From the NCBI GenBank assembly GCA_019828545.1, contig JACVRA010000063.1, positions 124,001-188,000 of the forward strand: 64,000 bases of DNA, in the 5' to 3' direction. Shown in pieces: positions 53,857-64,000 of the stretch; position 1 is the first letter of the stretch; every line of letters starts with the position of its first letter. Made by a program: the position numbers and the translations under genes. Under the pieces are notes generated by a model. The model had not been told where the DNA came from. It saw only the letters and a list, made by a program, of their open reading frames with translations, and ran no database searches. The DNA is from Paracamarosporium sp. OC-R06-R3. Its lineage: Eukaryota > Ascomycota > Dothideomycetes > Pleosporales > Didymosphaeriaceae.

Positions 53857-55131
53857 ATGGGCCTCTTCAGCTCCAGCAAAAAGCCTTCGCCAGCACTGCC
53901 CATCCTCGCGCTACACCTCGCAAATCCCGAAGACAAGGTCTTCAAACCAAACGACACGATCCATGGCCAAATTACACTCTCAACACCTACTCCTATACTA
54001 CCGCAAGCTATCGAGGTGTCACTTTGGGGTCATTCATCTATCTGGCTGCGCACGTCATCCGGCAAAGGAAGCGACACTACCTACCGCCATTACCGGGATA
54101 ACGTGCCGCTCTTCAATGTCACGTTCAATCTCCTCACTCAACCGGAACAACTGCACCCCGGCGAAACTTACTCCTTTCCATTCCACTTTCGCTTGCCGGA
54201 GGGCACAAGTTCATATCGGTTAGGAGGATACAAAGATGACATGGACACCCGATGGACGGTCCAACCGCATCACCTACCTCCGACCTTTGTTTGGGGATCA
54301 CGTCCGGAGCCAGATCGGCCAGATAATGCATCAGTTACCTACGGCATCACCGCGCGCCTGATATGTCCTGGTATCGGTGTGGGGGAACACCTAGACCCCC
54401 TCGCCGCCACATCGCCTGTTATATTCCAGCCTTTAAACCCCAATCTCAACGCACCTATTGGCGTCATCCCCTTTACCAAGCAATTCACGCTTGCTAGCTC
54501 TAGCCTCAAAGGTCGTGACCCCACCACCATTGGTTTTCGACAGAGACTCTCCGACAGATTCTCCTCCGAAACGCCAAAAGTAGATTTCGAACTTGGCATC
54601 GAGCTACCTGATCTACTTAGTACTGGGACGGAGTTCAGGTTCCGGAGCACATTCCGTGTTCTTAGCAAGGCGCAGAACGTCGTCCAAATTCCGGCTGTTA
54701 CGTTCAGTGTACTCAAGCTGGACTTGCTTGACTTTACATTCATACGTGCAGCGCATGACAGGGCTGCTAGTAGGCAGATGAACGGTCGCCACTTAGATCA
54801 GACACCAGAGGATGCGCCCACAGGACCGTTCTCTGGATGGGAGCATACAAGATACCTGGAAAACAAGACAGGTCTGAATGCTTTACCAGAATCAAAGGTC
54901 GTTGAACTGGAAGAGGTTCCGCTAGCGGGGGAAAAGAAAGGCACGACACAAGCAGATATGGTGGAGGTCTGGTTCTCTGCCAGGGTGCCTGGGTTCACGC
55001 CTCCTAGCTTCCAAAGTTTTGCAATATCGAGGGCGTATACGATCAAGGCCAAGATAGGCCTGCAGATTGGAGAGAAGAAGTTTGAGTACGGAGCTGAGAG
55101 CCCCGTGGTGAGTTTGGGGAGCGTAGGCTAG
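53857..55131 (+). CDS. Arrestin-like protein
   Basis: 424 aa, one exon, start context CGCCATGGG. The N-lobe opens ALPILALHLANPEDKVFKPNDTIHGQITLSTP, typical of arrestin N domains (strand 1, then 'y.pGd.v.G.v.l'), with SFPFHFRLPEGTSSY and the T/V-Y-G-I-T-A-R-L strand. A C-lobe (about 185-415) ends VPGFTPPSFQSFAISRAYTIKAKIGLQIGEKKFEY. Fungal arrestin-related proteins link ubiquitin ligases of the Rsp5 type to plasma-membrane transporters; they usually carry PY motifs (PPxY). I see no PPxY here, so it may be a short arrestin with another partner, as in the group of compact fungal arrestins. Confidence 0.8.
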   Translation: MGLFSSSKKPSPALPILALHLANPEDKVFKPNDTIHGQITLSTPTPILPQAIEVSLWGHSSIWLRTSSGKGSDTTYRHYRDNVPLFNVTFNLLTQPEQLHPGETYSFPFHFRLPEGTSSYRLGGYKDDMDTRWTVQPHHLPPTFVWGSRPEPDRPDNASVTYGITARLICPGIGVGEHLDPLAATSPVIFQPLNPNLNAPIGVIPFTKQFTLASSSLKGRDPTTIGFRQRLSDRFSSETPKVDFELGIELPDLLSTGTEFRFRSTFRVLSKAQNVVQIPAVTFSVLKLDLLDFTFIRAAHDRAASRQMNGRHLDQTPEDAPTGPFSGWEHTRYLENKTGLNALPESKVVELEEVPLAGEKKGTTQADMVEVWFSARVPGFTPPSFQSFAISRAYTIKAKIGLQIGEKKFEYGAESPVVSLGSVG

Positions 55132-55305
55132 TCGTTATCCTGCATGCGTCAGCAGGCAACGATCTGCCTTGATACCCTCGGCAGGCCTCTCGTGATCTCC
55201 GAAGCAAGCAGCAAATCCTCGATTTCGCACAGATTACAGCCAGTCTTCATATACCCAGGTCGACCATTTATTGTATGCATACGTTTTTCTGAGCACGAAA
55301 CAGTC

Positions 55306-56906
55306 CTATACTTTACATGACTCTCTTTGCCGCGCGCGGATCCTCACCCGGAAATCAACAGGCTTAACAAACCACATGTTCTGCGTCTTCCACCTCTTAT
55401 TTGGCTCCTGAAGCTCGAAATCATACGCATTTACAATCTGCGGCACCAGCTTCGACATTTCAAGGTGGCCAATGTGTCTCCCGATGCATGTCCTCGAACC
55501 CAGCCCGAACTGTCGTCTGGTCAGTACATTGTCCTACCACTGCCCGGCTCCTTCGAACTTACAGGGATGTAGTGTGCCTCCATAACCTTGAGCCGCTCAG
55601 CATCTGCCTCTATCCACCTCTCAGGCCTGAAAATCGACACATCGGGCCCCCAGATGTCAGCATCGTAGTGCGCAACCCACGTGTTGACGCCGACTTCCGC
55701 GCCTGCAGGGAAAAAATGGCCGGACAGGGTCGCACCACCCTCATTTACGACTCTCCACAGAGGCAGGCCGGTTCCAGGATGTAGCCGCAGACCCTCCTTG
55801 ATACACGCCTGAAGATACGGCATTTCCTGACTAGCCTTGAAACTCACGCGGTCAGGCGTGCACTTCCCCTCTCGCACACACCTCTCAAACTCCCCTCTCA
55901 GCTTCTCCAGCGCAGGCGGCGTACGAATAAGATGGTACAACACGCTGCTCAAGCTCAGCGCCGTAGTATCGCTCCCGGCCACAATATTACTCATGGTGAG
56001 CGCAAAAACATGGTAATCCGAGACGCCCTCCTTCACCCCCTGGACATCCAGCATCTTATCGACGAAATCCTCAGGCTCCCCCTCACCCCTAGGCTCCCTC
56101 GCGACCCCGCTCTTCTCCCTCTCCGCCCTCTCCCTCCTCCGCGCCGCAAGCGCCCCGCTCGCAAACCGCATCAGGTACGCCCGCCCCGCGGCCCCCGTCT
56201 CGGGGAACCTCTCCAGCACCCTGTACAAGAACGGATGCACCCAAGCATACACGCCCACCAGCGTCGAATACACCATGCTCCGATCCAGCGCGCGCATCGT
56301 GTGTCCGAGATCCCTCCCTTCGTCCAGAAACCCGAAGCGCGCCCCGTACGTAATCGCGCCAATGACATCGAACGCATAGCACTGGAACCAATGCCCCATG
56401 TCTACGGGGTCCCCACTCTCCAACTCCCGAAGTCGCATGGCAAACACATCCGCGCACGAATCGACGTACGCCTCGTAGCTCAGCAGCGCGCTCATGGCGT
56501 ACAGGCCCGAATACAAGCGTCTGCTTTCGCCATGCCGCTTGATGCTCCGGTCGGTGAAGAGCGTCCACCGGTCAGGAGCCGGGTGCTTCCAGCCCTCGTA
56601 CCACGCGCTCTTGGGCATCTTGCTGGAGACGCTGTAGACGGGTTTCTCGGGGGCCTTGAGGCTGTATGTGTTGGGAGCGAGGCGGACGACGGGCGCGAAG
56701 TGGTGGCCTTTTTGGGCGTACTTGCGGTGGAGCGCGAGGGCGTCGCGCTCGTGGTGGCCCGTGTAGATGCTGCTGAGGTACCATAGTTTTGTGAAGCGGG
56801 CGAGGAAGGGGCCTGGGATGGAGCGGAGGGGGTCGAAGAGGGCGGAGAAGGCGACGTAGAGGAGGCGGAGGAGGGGCGCTGAGAGGGCGATATAAATAAG
56901 GTGCAT
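55306..56906 (-). CDS. Cytochrome P450 (pisatin-demethylase-like)
   Basis: Two exons, 55,563-56,906 and 55,306-55,509 (53-nt intron, phase 0), 515 aa. A membrane anchor at the N-terminus (MHLIYIALSAPLLRLLYVAF) is followed by the proline hinge SIPGPFLARF. I-helix AGSDTTA, K-helix EGLR (ExxR), FRPERW and the haem-binding FGLGSRTCIG (449-458, Cys456 as the iron ligand) are all present. It uses O2 and electrons from P450 reductase to oxidise a small hydrophobic substrate at the ER. The segment KSAWYEGWKHPAPDRWTLFT and general layout recall pisatin demethylase-type P450s, some of which detoxify plant phytoalexins; others serve secondary metabolism. No synthase gene is nearby, so it is not evidently part of a cluster. 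The start at 56,906 is the first ATG in frame. Confidence 0.92.
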
Positions 56907-57619
56907 GGCTCTTCTATAATAACTGTTAAACACTGGCTGGAGAAAGGAGGGTTCGGTGCACGTAAGAGCTCAGCAAACGGTGCACTGGTAGCGATGTATA
57001 TATCCGTCCTTGCTATACTCCATGCTAAATGGCGAAGGTACCTACTTCTACCCCGCTCGGCCGAGATGCAGCCAAAGCGGAAGCTACTCAAGGCGGTAAT
57101 GCATACTTTCTTCTCCACATGCCGAGAGATGCTGCCGTGGAGAACTAGCGCGGAGAGGTACAGCTGCACCCCACAACCCGCATGCAGGTGTGCGTTAGCG
57201 CAGCCGCGGAAGCTTTAGTACAACTACGATCTACATCCGGCGGAAATAATGACTCTTGAAGAGGGCATTGAACTATAAGACGAGCAAGGCGACAGAGGAG
57301 AAGCGTTGAACGAACATGGTGTGGGCACCTCTCAAGCACACGTCCGAGTGAGATGTGCTTTTGAGTAGAAACAGGCCTAAGTATGAGTTGGAGATAAGTG
57401 AAGGATATCCATATGGTTCTACCCGTCCACTGTGCGGCTATGTCCTAAATGCTGGGTACGATGGAACTCTGTCTGTGAACGCCATGGTATACTGAAACCC
57501 ATCCACTTTCCAAGTACTCCATCAGCATATGCAATCCTGGCCCCGAACGCCGAATTCATCATTCGCCTAAACGCTAGGCAAAGTGCATTAATCCACCATC
57601 ATACTCTCCGCACGATAGT
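56907..57619. other. Intergenic stretch
   Basis: P450 promoter and PIF1 3' flank, 713 bp. Nothing else seen. Confidence 0.55.
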
Positions 57620-60235
57620 CTATAGCTCATTAACTTGCCGCTTTGTAATCTTCAAATGCTTCTCGATGCTCCCCTTCTTCGCCTTGCTCTCGACGTGCTC
57701 CGCTGAACTGAGGCTGCTGTAAAAGGAGCGCACCTTCTCGTGCGCCATGACCTTTTTCGCATCGAAGCGAAGTACTTGCAAGCCAGCCATACTCGTCGCA
57801 CGCGAAAGCGCCACGTACGCTTGTCCCTTCTCGAAAACCTTGCCCAGGTCGACGCGCACACGTTCCAGCGTCTGACCTTGCGCTTTGTGGATAGACAGCG
57901 CCCACGCGAGAATAAGCGGGATCTGCTCACGAGAAGCCTGGACCTCGCCGTTCGGCAGTTCGATCTTCCACGATTCGCGCTTGCAGAGGAGATCGCGCGT
58001 CGTGCCGTCGGAGATGGCAAAGCGGACGACGGGGTAAAGCTGTTGTGTGTTGAGGCCTAGCGTCTTCTCCTTGAGTTTAGTAAGGGCTTCAAGTTCAGTC
58101 CCATTGCCTGCGCCTTCGAGGAAGGCGTCTTCGTTCTCCTTATAAAACGCAAACATCTGCTCCGTCATGAAACCTGTAACCTTGCCGAGAGAACCATTTA
58201 CCAGCGTGTCGTCCATATTTTTAACGAGCATGACTTGTGCCCCCTTTTTCAAATAAATATTTGCTGGTACCATACAGCTCTGAAGAAGTTTGTCGCGCTT
58301 CTCCTTGTCTGTAACGGTGCCGCCATCTCGAGACTCGAACTCGTATATTTGGCCTTGGAGCTGATTCATCCGGGCCTGATTTGCACGCTCAACTTCTTGG
58401 CGCGTAGGGAATAGCTCTGTTGCTTCAATGTTATCATCCGAGGCAGGGAGCGCGCGGTCGAGCTTGCGAAATTGGGCGATGGACACGTGAGTAAGGCGAC
58501 CTTCACGCATTTCGTTGAGCATTCCAGCGAAAACAGGGTCCTTTTGACGGAAGACGTGGGTCAAGCCGATGGTATGCTCGATGGAGGTGGTCCACGTTCC
58601 AGCGTCGAAAGCAAAGCGAGCCATGCGTCCGTACTCTGGTACCGGTGGAAGCTGGAAAAAGTCACCGGTGATGATCAGCTGGATACCGCCGAAGGGACGA
58701 CCATTGTTGCGTATAGTCCTGGCGATTTGTTCCAGTTTGTCGAACAGGTCTCCGTCTACCATTGACACTTCGTCAATAACGAGGACCTTGGTACGCATCC
58801 ATCGCTGCTTTGCCTTTGCGTTGCGGCGAATTTTCTTAACAAGGTCTTCGACAGGTTCCTTGCCCAGACCGATTCCTGCGAAGCTGTGCAATGTAACACC
58901 TCCAATATTACATGCTGCTAAGCCCGTCGACGCAGTAACAGCTACCCGATCCGACTCACGAACGTATTTTCTCCGTAGAGCCGCGATGATCTCCCGTAAA
59001 AGAACGGATTTACCCGTACCTGTTCGCGAGTTAGCGAGGGTATAAAGAACAGGCAGATGTCGTCACTTGCCAGCGGAACCCGTGAAGAAAACACTCTTCT
59101 TATTCTCTACAACCAGACTGAGCACATTCTGCTGCTCCTCACTTAGGAAGATGCGATGAATGGTGGATTTCTTTTTCTTCTTTATAGCCGCCTTCACATC
59201 CTCATCGGTGCCATCGTTGACTTTAGCAGCAACGGCCTTCTTGTTTGCTTCACGTAACGTCTTTTGTTGCTGCTTGATAGCGCTCTGGGTCGTATTCCAA
59301 GGGTAATCCGGTTTGCTCGGCTTGGGGGCTGGCGTCGCTGTTATGGCGACTTCTGTTGACCTCCGCTTGTTTGGTCTACTCGTTTCTAGCTCTGCTTCGG
59401 CCTCATCCTCAACAACTTCCACCTTCGCCCGACCTTGAGTCTGTAACCACGGTAGTGTGCGGCGTTTCGTAGGTACTGGCATTTGTTGACGTTTGGGTGG
59501 GGTCTTGAAGTGCTCTGGCGGCGACGATGACCATGGTATCGGCTGGCTGCTCCTCAGCTCCTGCGTAGGTACTGGAGTTGTCTGTCCGGTCGCGGATTGG
59601 TACGCTGAATCTACGGTAGCTGTGCGTGGGAGAGTCGGATATTGTACAGTGTTCTTCGTAGCGGGGTCCTCGACATCCAAATCAATGTCGCTATCGAAGT
59701 CATTCTCATCAAAAAGTACAGCCGATAGCGGAACCGACTGGCCGGTCTTGCTGTTGTGAAAGGAGGTAGGCACGTCGTTTTCGAAATCGGATATGCTCAG
59801 CGAGGGGTAGCCGAAGGCATCCTCTTGTGAGCCCAATGCCTTGGCTAGCCCACTTGACGTCCTCTTAATGCCATGCGCGTGTCCCGAGTTGCGCCTCTCC
59901 GAACTGTGCTTTGGGACATTGCCTGATAGCGTCGACAGCGGGCGCATCCCATTCAGTCTCTGTGCACCCTGCGTGCTCTTGAATGCGCCCACGATATTCT
60001 GCTGCTTTTGCTGTGTGGCAGGCGCAGATGCTGTTTGCCCCGGAGTCGCAGCGCTGTAGCTCTTAACCGCCGCCTTGAACATCGTTTCCTTGTTGTACAG
60101 TGGTCGTGAAGCAGAACAGCCGAGGCAGGCGGGTTGAGGTCGGAGCGCGGGTCGAAGGGCAAGGTGAGACGGCAGCGACGCTTTTACGGAGGTGGATCGT
60201 GAAGCCGCACCCAGATGGAAGAGAGCGGCGAGCAT
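57620..60235 (-). CDS. PIF1: PIF1-family 5'-3' DNA helicase
   Basis: Two exons, 59,071-60,235 and 57,620-59,019, 854 aa. Pif1 unwinds G-quadruplexes and RNA-DNA hybrids, removes telomerase, and maintains mitochondrial DNA. The 51-nt intron has a GC donor (GCAAGT) and CTAACTCGCGAACAG acceptor side; splicing rebuilds Walker A as GSAGTGKS. Further motifs: [23 protein letters not shown] (Ia), [13 protein letters not shown] (Walker B), [12 protein letters not shown] (III), FRQKD (IV), [22 protein letters not shown] (V) and [19 protein letters not shown] (VI). The first 380 residues are variable and polar. Residues 1-51 are rich in Ala, Arg, Ser, Leu and low in acids, like a mitochondrial presequence; a second in-frame Met is at 52 ([10 protein letters not shown]). 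This parallels yeast PIF1, where two starts make mitochondrial and nuclear forms. Confidence 0.95.
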
Positions 60236-61369
60236 GCAGCGAGCTAAGGTGGCAACAGCAAAGGGAAAAAATAGAGAAAGTATAATCGCGTGTCAAAGAG
60301 CGGCATGCGCGTGCGTTAGCGATGATTAACCCTGGTGTGACGACGCGTTAGGACGCGCGAAGAAGCGTGGCGCGTCCGAGCTTCGGTGGGACTGGCTATC
60401 ACGTGTATGTCCTCTAGCTTGAAGGCTCCCCCTCTTACCATTTTTCGTTGTTACAATCCAAAGTGTAACAATTCCTCTAGAAATGGTCGCTTCATCGATT
60501 GAATGCAGCACAAGCATCAGTTACTCGCTCTCAGCCGTCATCTCAAGCTCCACCCCAACACATTGACAAAGCAATAGGATCATTGATCAGATTAAACCTC
60601 GTACACTGCACTACGGCTGGTTTCCAATTACAGCTACCAATGCAACTCTAACGGAACTACCAAAAATGCACATCTTCCTTCCTACGTACAATAACTTTTG
60701 CGGCCGGCCACGACGAAATCAGCCGAGGCCAACGAAACATTGCGATTGAAGAGAGGAGATGCATGCTTCGTGAGAACAACCATGGATGGGTATGGGTATG
60801 CCGCGAATGACGCCAAAGCAACAACACGACACAAGAACAAAGACAAGTGAAGAAACGCAACTCTTTTCATCGTTCGTCATGATCAAAACAAACCTAAATG
60901 GTCAAAGCAGATAGGTAAGGGGGGGGGATATGAAAAAGGAGATTGCAGATGCAAAGTGCAAGGAGATTCATTAAGAAATTGAAATCCGCATCCGACAACA
61001 CGCTCACCCGCAGATGGGCAAATCCGCCGGCGCGGAAACAGAAACACGTACAAATGGGTAACTCGTACGCCCAGCCAACATAACCCAAACCAGACATAAG
61101 CCTTTTCAAAGACGGCATGACACCCAAGATCCTCCCGCTAAGTAGACAGAGCTGTTTTTGATGGAACCGAGAACAGAATGATTGCATAACATGAGCCCGT
61201 GGAGACATGATGGGGGGAATGATAGGATGAAGGTCCAAATGTGGAGAAATAAGGGTGCTATCCAAGCAAGTAGGTAGCGCCAATTTAGACAACCAGGCAT
61301 GTCGTGAAGATGAAACAGCGCACACGAGAGAGGAATGTATGGGGGTTTACGAGCAAGCACTGTAAATGC
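60236..61369. other. Intergenic stretch
   Basis: PIF1 promoter and the long 3' flank of PUB1. The PUB1 side carries a G8 tract near 60,918. No ORF of note. Confidence 0.55.
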
Positions 61370-63098
61370 TTAACCCTGGTAGCCGCCGAAGCCGTTCTGG
61401 TTGAAATTGCCCTGCGGCTGCTGGCCCCATTGTTGCTGGGGCTGGGCACCGCGACCGGCACTGTAGCCGCCGGCACTGCCGGGCATCTGTTGGTAGGGCT
61501 GTGCCATGCCGGGTCCGCCGAAACCAGCCTGGTTTTGGGCGAAGGGCTGTCCGCCGGGGCTTGGACCTGCCCGCGCATTAGATTGTGCATTGCGATATCT
61601 TAGCTTCCTTCGGTGCCGCTCACCTTGGGGTGACATTGGGCCCCCTGGGCCCGCGCCATATTGCGGGAAGTACTGGCTTGGAGTCTGAGGATAGGCAGAG
61701 TTCGGACCCGCCTGGGGTGAATAGCCATCAAATTGGCCAGTCGGCGGACGGTCCTTGCCCCACTAGATAACATATGAGCCGATGGAAACGACAAAGAAAC
61801 GGAAAAGAAGAAACCTACGCTGCACTTGAGAGGTCGGCCGTTGACGTTGTAGCCGTTGAGCTGACAGATGGCCATGGCGGCGTTCTCATGTGTGTCCATC
61901 TTGATGAAGGCGAAGCCGCGGTCCGACTGGAAGCGCGTCTCAGTCACATAGCCGAAGTTCTGGAACAAAGGCACTAGGTCTGACTGGGAGGTGTAAGGAG
62001 TAAGGTTGCCGACATAGCAAGTCGTCTGCCACTGCGGGGTCTGCTGCACGACCATGTCGTAGCTCTGAACGCCGTGGGTGGGGAAGTGATGGTGTCCAAA
62101 GGGGGTGGTTGGCGTCATGCCCATGGACGCCATGGCCTGCTGCTGAGAGATGGAAGGCTGGCCTTTTTGGTTCGCCCAGTTGCAGCGGATGGCGCGAGAA
62201 CCAAGCCACTCGCCGTCCATGGAGCTGAGGGCTCTTTCGGCATCGGCGCGATCGCGGAAAGCGACGAATCCGTAGCCACGCGACCTGCCCGTCTTCATGT
62301 CCCACATGACGCGGGCCTCGGAGACGGGACCGAAAGTCGAGAAGGCTTGGAGGAGCACCTCATCGTTGACCTCGTTGGAAAGATCGCCAACAAAGATGTG
62401 AAAATGGTTAGAGGTGTCTTCCTTGGCCGTGTTGTTGGACTGGTACGCCCAGTTGACGCGGATTTCCTGATTGGTGTCAGCGCGAGGGCGGGGTAAGTCG
62501 CGGGTTCAAAATTTGCACATACGTTGTTGTGCACGCGGCGGCCGTTGAGAGTCTGCATTGCGCGCTCGGCAGCCCCGGGGTCGTCGAATTCAACAAAGCC
62601 GTAGTTGAAGCCTTTGGAGTTGAACTGTGGCCCCATATTAGTATCGATCGCCTACGGGGTCATGTCAGTCAAGTCGGCGCTACCGGCACGTGGCCGGGGC
62701 AACCGCTGGTGAAGGGAAGCCATTACACTAACGTTCTTGTCCGGGATGATTTTGACGCTCTGGACGTGGCCCGTCGTCTCGAAGATCTGACGCAGCACAT
62801 CCTCGGTGACTCGAGGGTCCAATCCACCGACGTACAGCGCTCTCTTATTGGGCTCGGGAGCCGCGCGACGAGGAACGTAGCCAGGGCCACCGCTGGTGGG
62901 AGACATGACGTTCGCGCTCATGGGCGAGCTGATGGCCGTGGGGATGGGGTTCGTGTTCTGCGGGATGATGACGGGCGCAAGCGGCGGCGGGGGCATGTGC
63001 TGCTGCGACTGGCCCGGAGCGCCGCCGTCGTAGCCCGGAGCGCCGGCAGAGGCAGAGGGCGGAGGCATCTGGGGCTGGGAGGTGGCAGAGTCGGCCAT
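61370..63098 (-). CDS. PUB1: RNA-binding protein Pub1 (TIA-1 family), three RRMs
   Basis: Five exons: 62,733-63,098, 62,523-62,624, 61,819-62,466, 61,624-61,762 and 61,370-61,566, with introns of 108, 56, 56 and 57 nt, 483 aa. Pub1/TIA-1 binds U- and AU-rich RNA, affects mRNA stability and joins stress granules. RRM1: RALYVGGL, KGFNYGFVEF. RRM2: FHIFVGDL, SRGYGFVAF. RRM3: TTCYVGNL, DRGFAFIKM. The N-terminus is Pro-rich and the C-terminus Gly/Gln-rich, a prion-like tail usual for the family. The last intron (GTGAGC, branch CTAATGC) is 57 nt and open, so both spliced and retained forms keep the frame; I prefer splicing on motif strength. ATG at 63,098 was preferred because the residues upstream are not family-like. 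Confidence 0.93.
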
Positions 63099-63869
63099 GG
63101 TGGTGATTATGCTAAGGAAGCGCAAGAAGGCTGAGGCAAAGCGGGACCGAAAAAGGCCAGGCGCAAGCGAGGACTAGGGCGACACCAAGTGTACGAGACG
63201 GGCGACGATGGTGGGGGGGGCGATGGTCGAGGGCGCACACGCACACAGAGGCAGACTCAGGCGGCAAGGAAAGTAAGCGCAAGAGGGAGGCGCGACCGAC
63301 AAGACACTCGAATGCGGAAGGAAAGGGAAAGAGAAATAGGAAAGGGCGCAGGAAGACAAGAAAGCGACACCGACACCAAAGGACGATGAGACTTGGTCAG
63401 GCTTGATCCACTGTGGGGTGAGAGGAGGAGAGGAGGGAGGTCGAAGTCTGCGATTCTTTAGGGCGACGGCCAGCGCTAAACCCCTACGGCCCGTTGCAGC
63501 CTTGGGCCGTAAAATACGCGGCATGCAGATCGAGGCGTTTTGTCGACGACGGGCAGCGGGCGTGCAAGCCGCAGCCGGCAGCGTCGAGGCAGCGGCGCGG
63601 GACTCATTGGGCGGCTGCGAGGGATGGCGAGGGCTTGGGGCTTGCAGGCCACGCGAGCGACGAGTCGCGGAACGGTGCAGCGAGAGCAGCGGCCAGCCTT
63701 ACGTGACGGGGGCGCGGTATTGAAGCCTCGAAGGGGATGTGTGATACCGGGAGCGCTTAGTTAGCGGCAGCGCAGCGCTGTTAGCCCGGGCCCTATGCAG
63801 CGCTGGTGGGCTCCGCGGCTGGCGACGACGACGACACCACCACCACCACCCACCAGCACAGCGCCCCCC
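63099..63869. promoter_or_regulatory. Divergent promoter, PUB1 / right-edge gene
   Basis: 771 bp, GC-rich with purine-rich low-complexity DNA (AGGAAAGGGAAAGAG type, about 63,240-63,440), which probably includes the PUB1 5' UTR as pyrimidine-rich sequence on the minus strand. Several ORFs cross it but read as Arg/Ala/Gly-rich noise. Confidence 0.5.
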
Positions 63870-63956
63870 ATGGCCGGCAGCGCCCCGCAGGACGCGCCCA
63901 AGCAGCAGGCGCCGCCGCACCCGCTCGAGAACATGCAGGCCATGATGAACCTCGTC
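63870..63956 (+). CDS. First exon of a gene running off the right edge
   Basis: ATG in good context (CCCCCATGGCC) opens 29 codons (MAGSAPQDAPKQQAPPHP, then ENMQAMMNLV) up to a consensus donor CTCGTC|GTACGTCC at 63,957. The rest lies beyond the window. The composition (Ala/Pro/Gln-rich leader, then a helical MQAMMNLV) gives no family. Confidence 0.55.
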
Positions 63957-64000
63957 GTACGTCCGCCCCGCCCCGCCTGCCCGCGCGCCCGCCCTGACTC

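Noticed and set aside
55932..56786. 284-codon + strand ORF inside the P450 gene
   Set aside because: Antisense to a P450 with all signature motifs; product is Arg/Pro/His-rich.

Overview
The window is nuclear DNA of a filamentous ascomycete (Pezizomycotina; Dothideomycete-like is an inference from gene content, not proven). The support is short 46-190 nt GT-AG introns with CTAAC/CTAAT-type branch sites, compact genes, and typical fungal proteins: Spb1, Rfa3, Vps23, Nfs1, Rvs167, Pif1, Pub1, a HET-domain fragment, a pisatin-demethylase-like P450 and a CBM18 chitin deacetylase. I see no rRNA, tRNA, CRISPR or intact transposon.

Layout. 1-10 kb: the 3' end of a glycine-rich protein, a BTB/POZ protein, SPB1 and an alpha/beta-hydrolase diverging from a 0.3 kb promoter, and RFA3. 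10-24 kb is sparser: a diverged repeat copy with a short ORF, a 5'-broken HET-domain gene, a small six-cysteine secreted protein, a chitin deacetylase with three beta-sandwich-like modules and a hevein-type domain, a coiled-coil protein with Zn2Cys6-like plus CCCH cysteine clusters, a possibly myristoylated orphan, and a second copy of the diverged repeat. 23.8-34 kb: an orphan built of exon-sized repeats, then DUF427, VPS23, NFS1 and RVS167.

34-51 kb looks like an accessory island. It holds a 1,067-aa protein with a fungal STAND-type N-terminal region but no NTPase, at least three gene remnants (34.1-34.7, 40.6-40.9, 42.6-43.3 kb), two or three orphan genes (one ending in a GEMHTH hexapeptide repeat), a GNAT acetyltransferase and a divergent GCN5-like acetyltransferase with a bromodomain. 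51-64 kb returns to denser gene space: a multi-span membrane protein, an arrestin-like protein, a P450, PIF1 (GC-AG intron, possible mitochondrial and nuclear starts), PUB1/TIA-1 and the first exon of a gene running off the right edge.

The housekeeping genes do not form one pathway (ribosome maturation, DNA replication, endosomal sorting, Fe-S synthesis, endocytosis, RNA binding). Several share short divergent promoters: SPB1/hydrolase, NFS1/RVS167, PUB1/right-edge gene. The secreted six-cysteine protein and the chitin deacetylase lie next to each other and both would act outside the cell. Exon boundaries were set by eye from splice motifs, frame and family resemblance; none has transcript support here.
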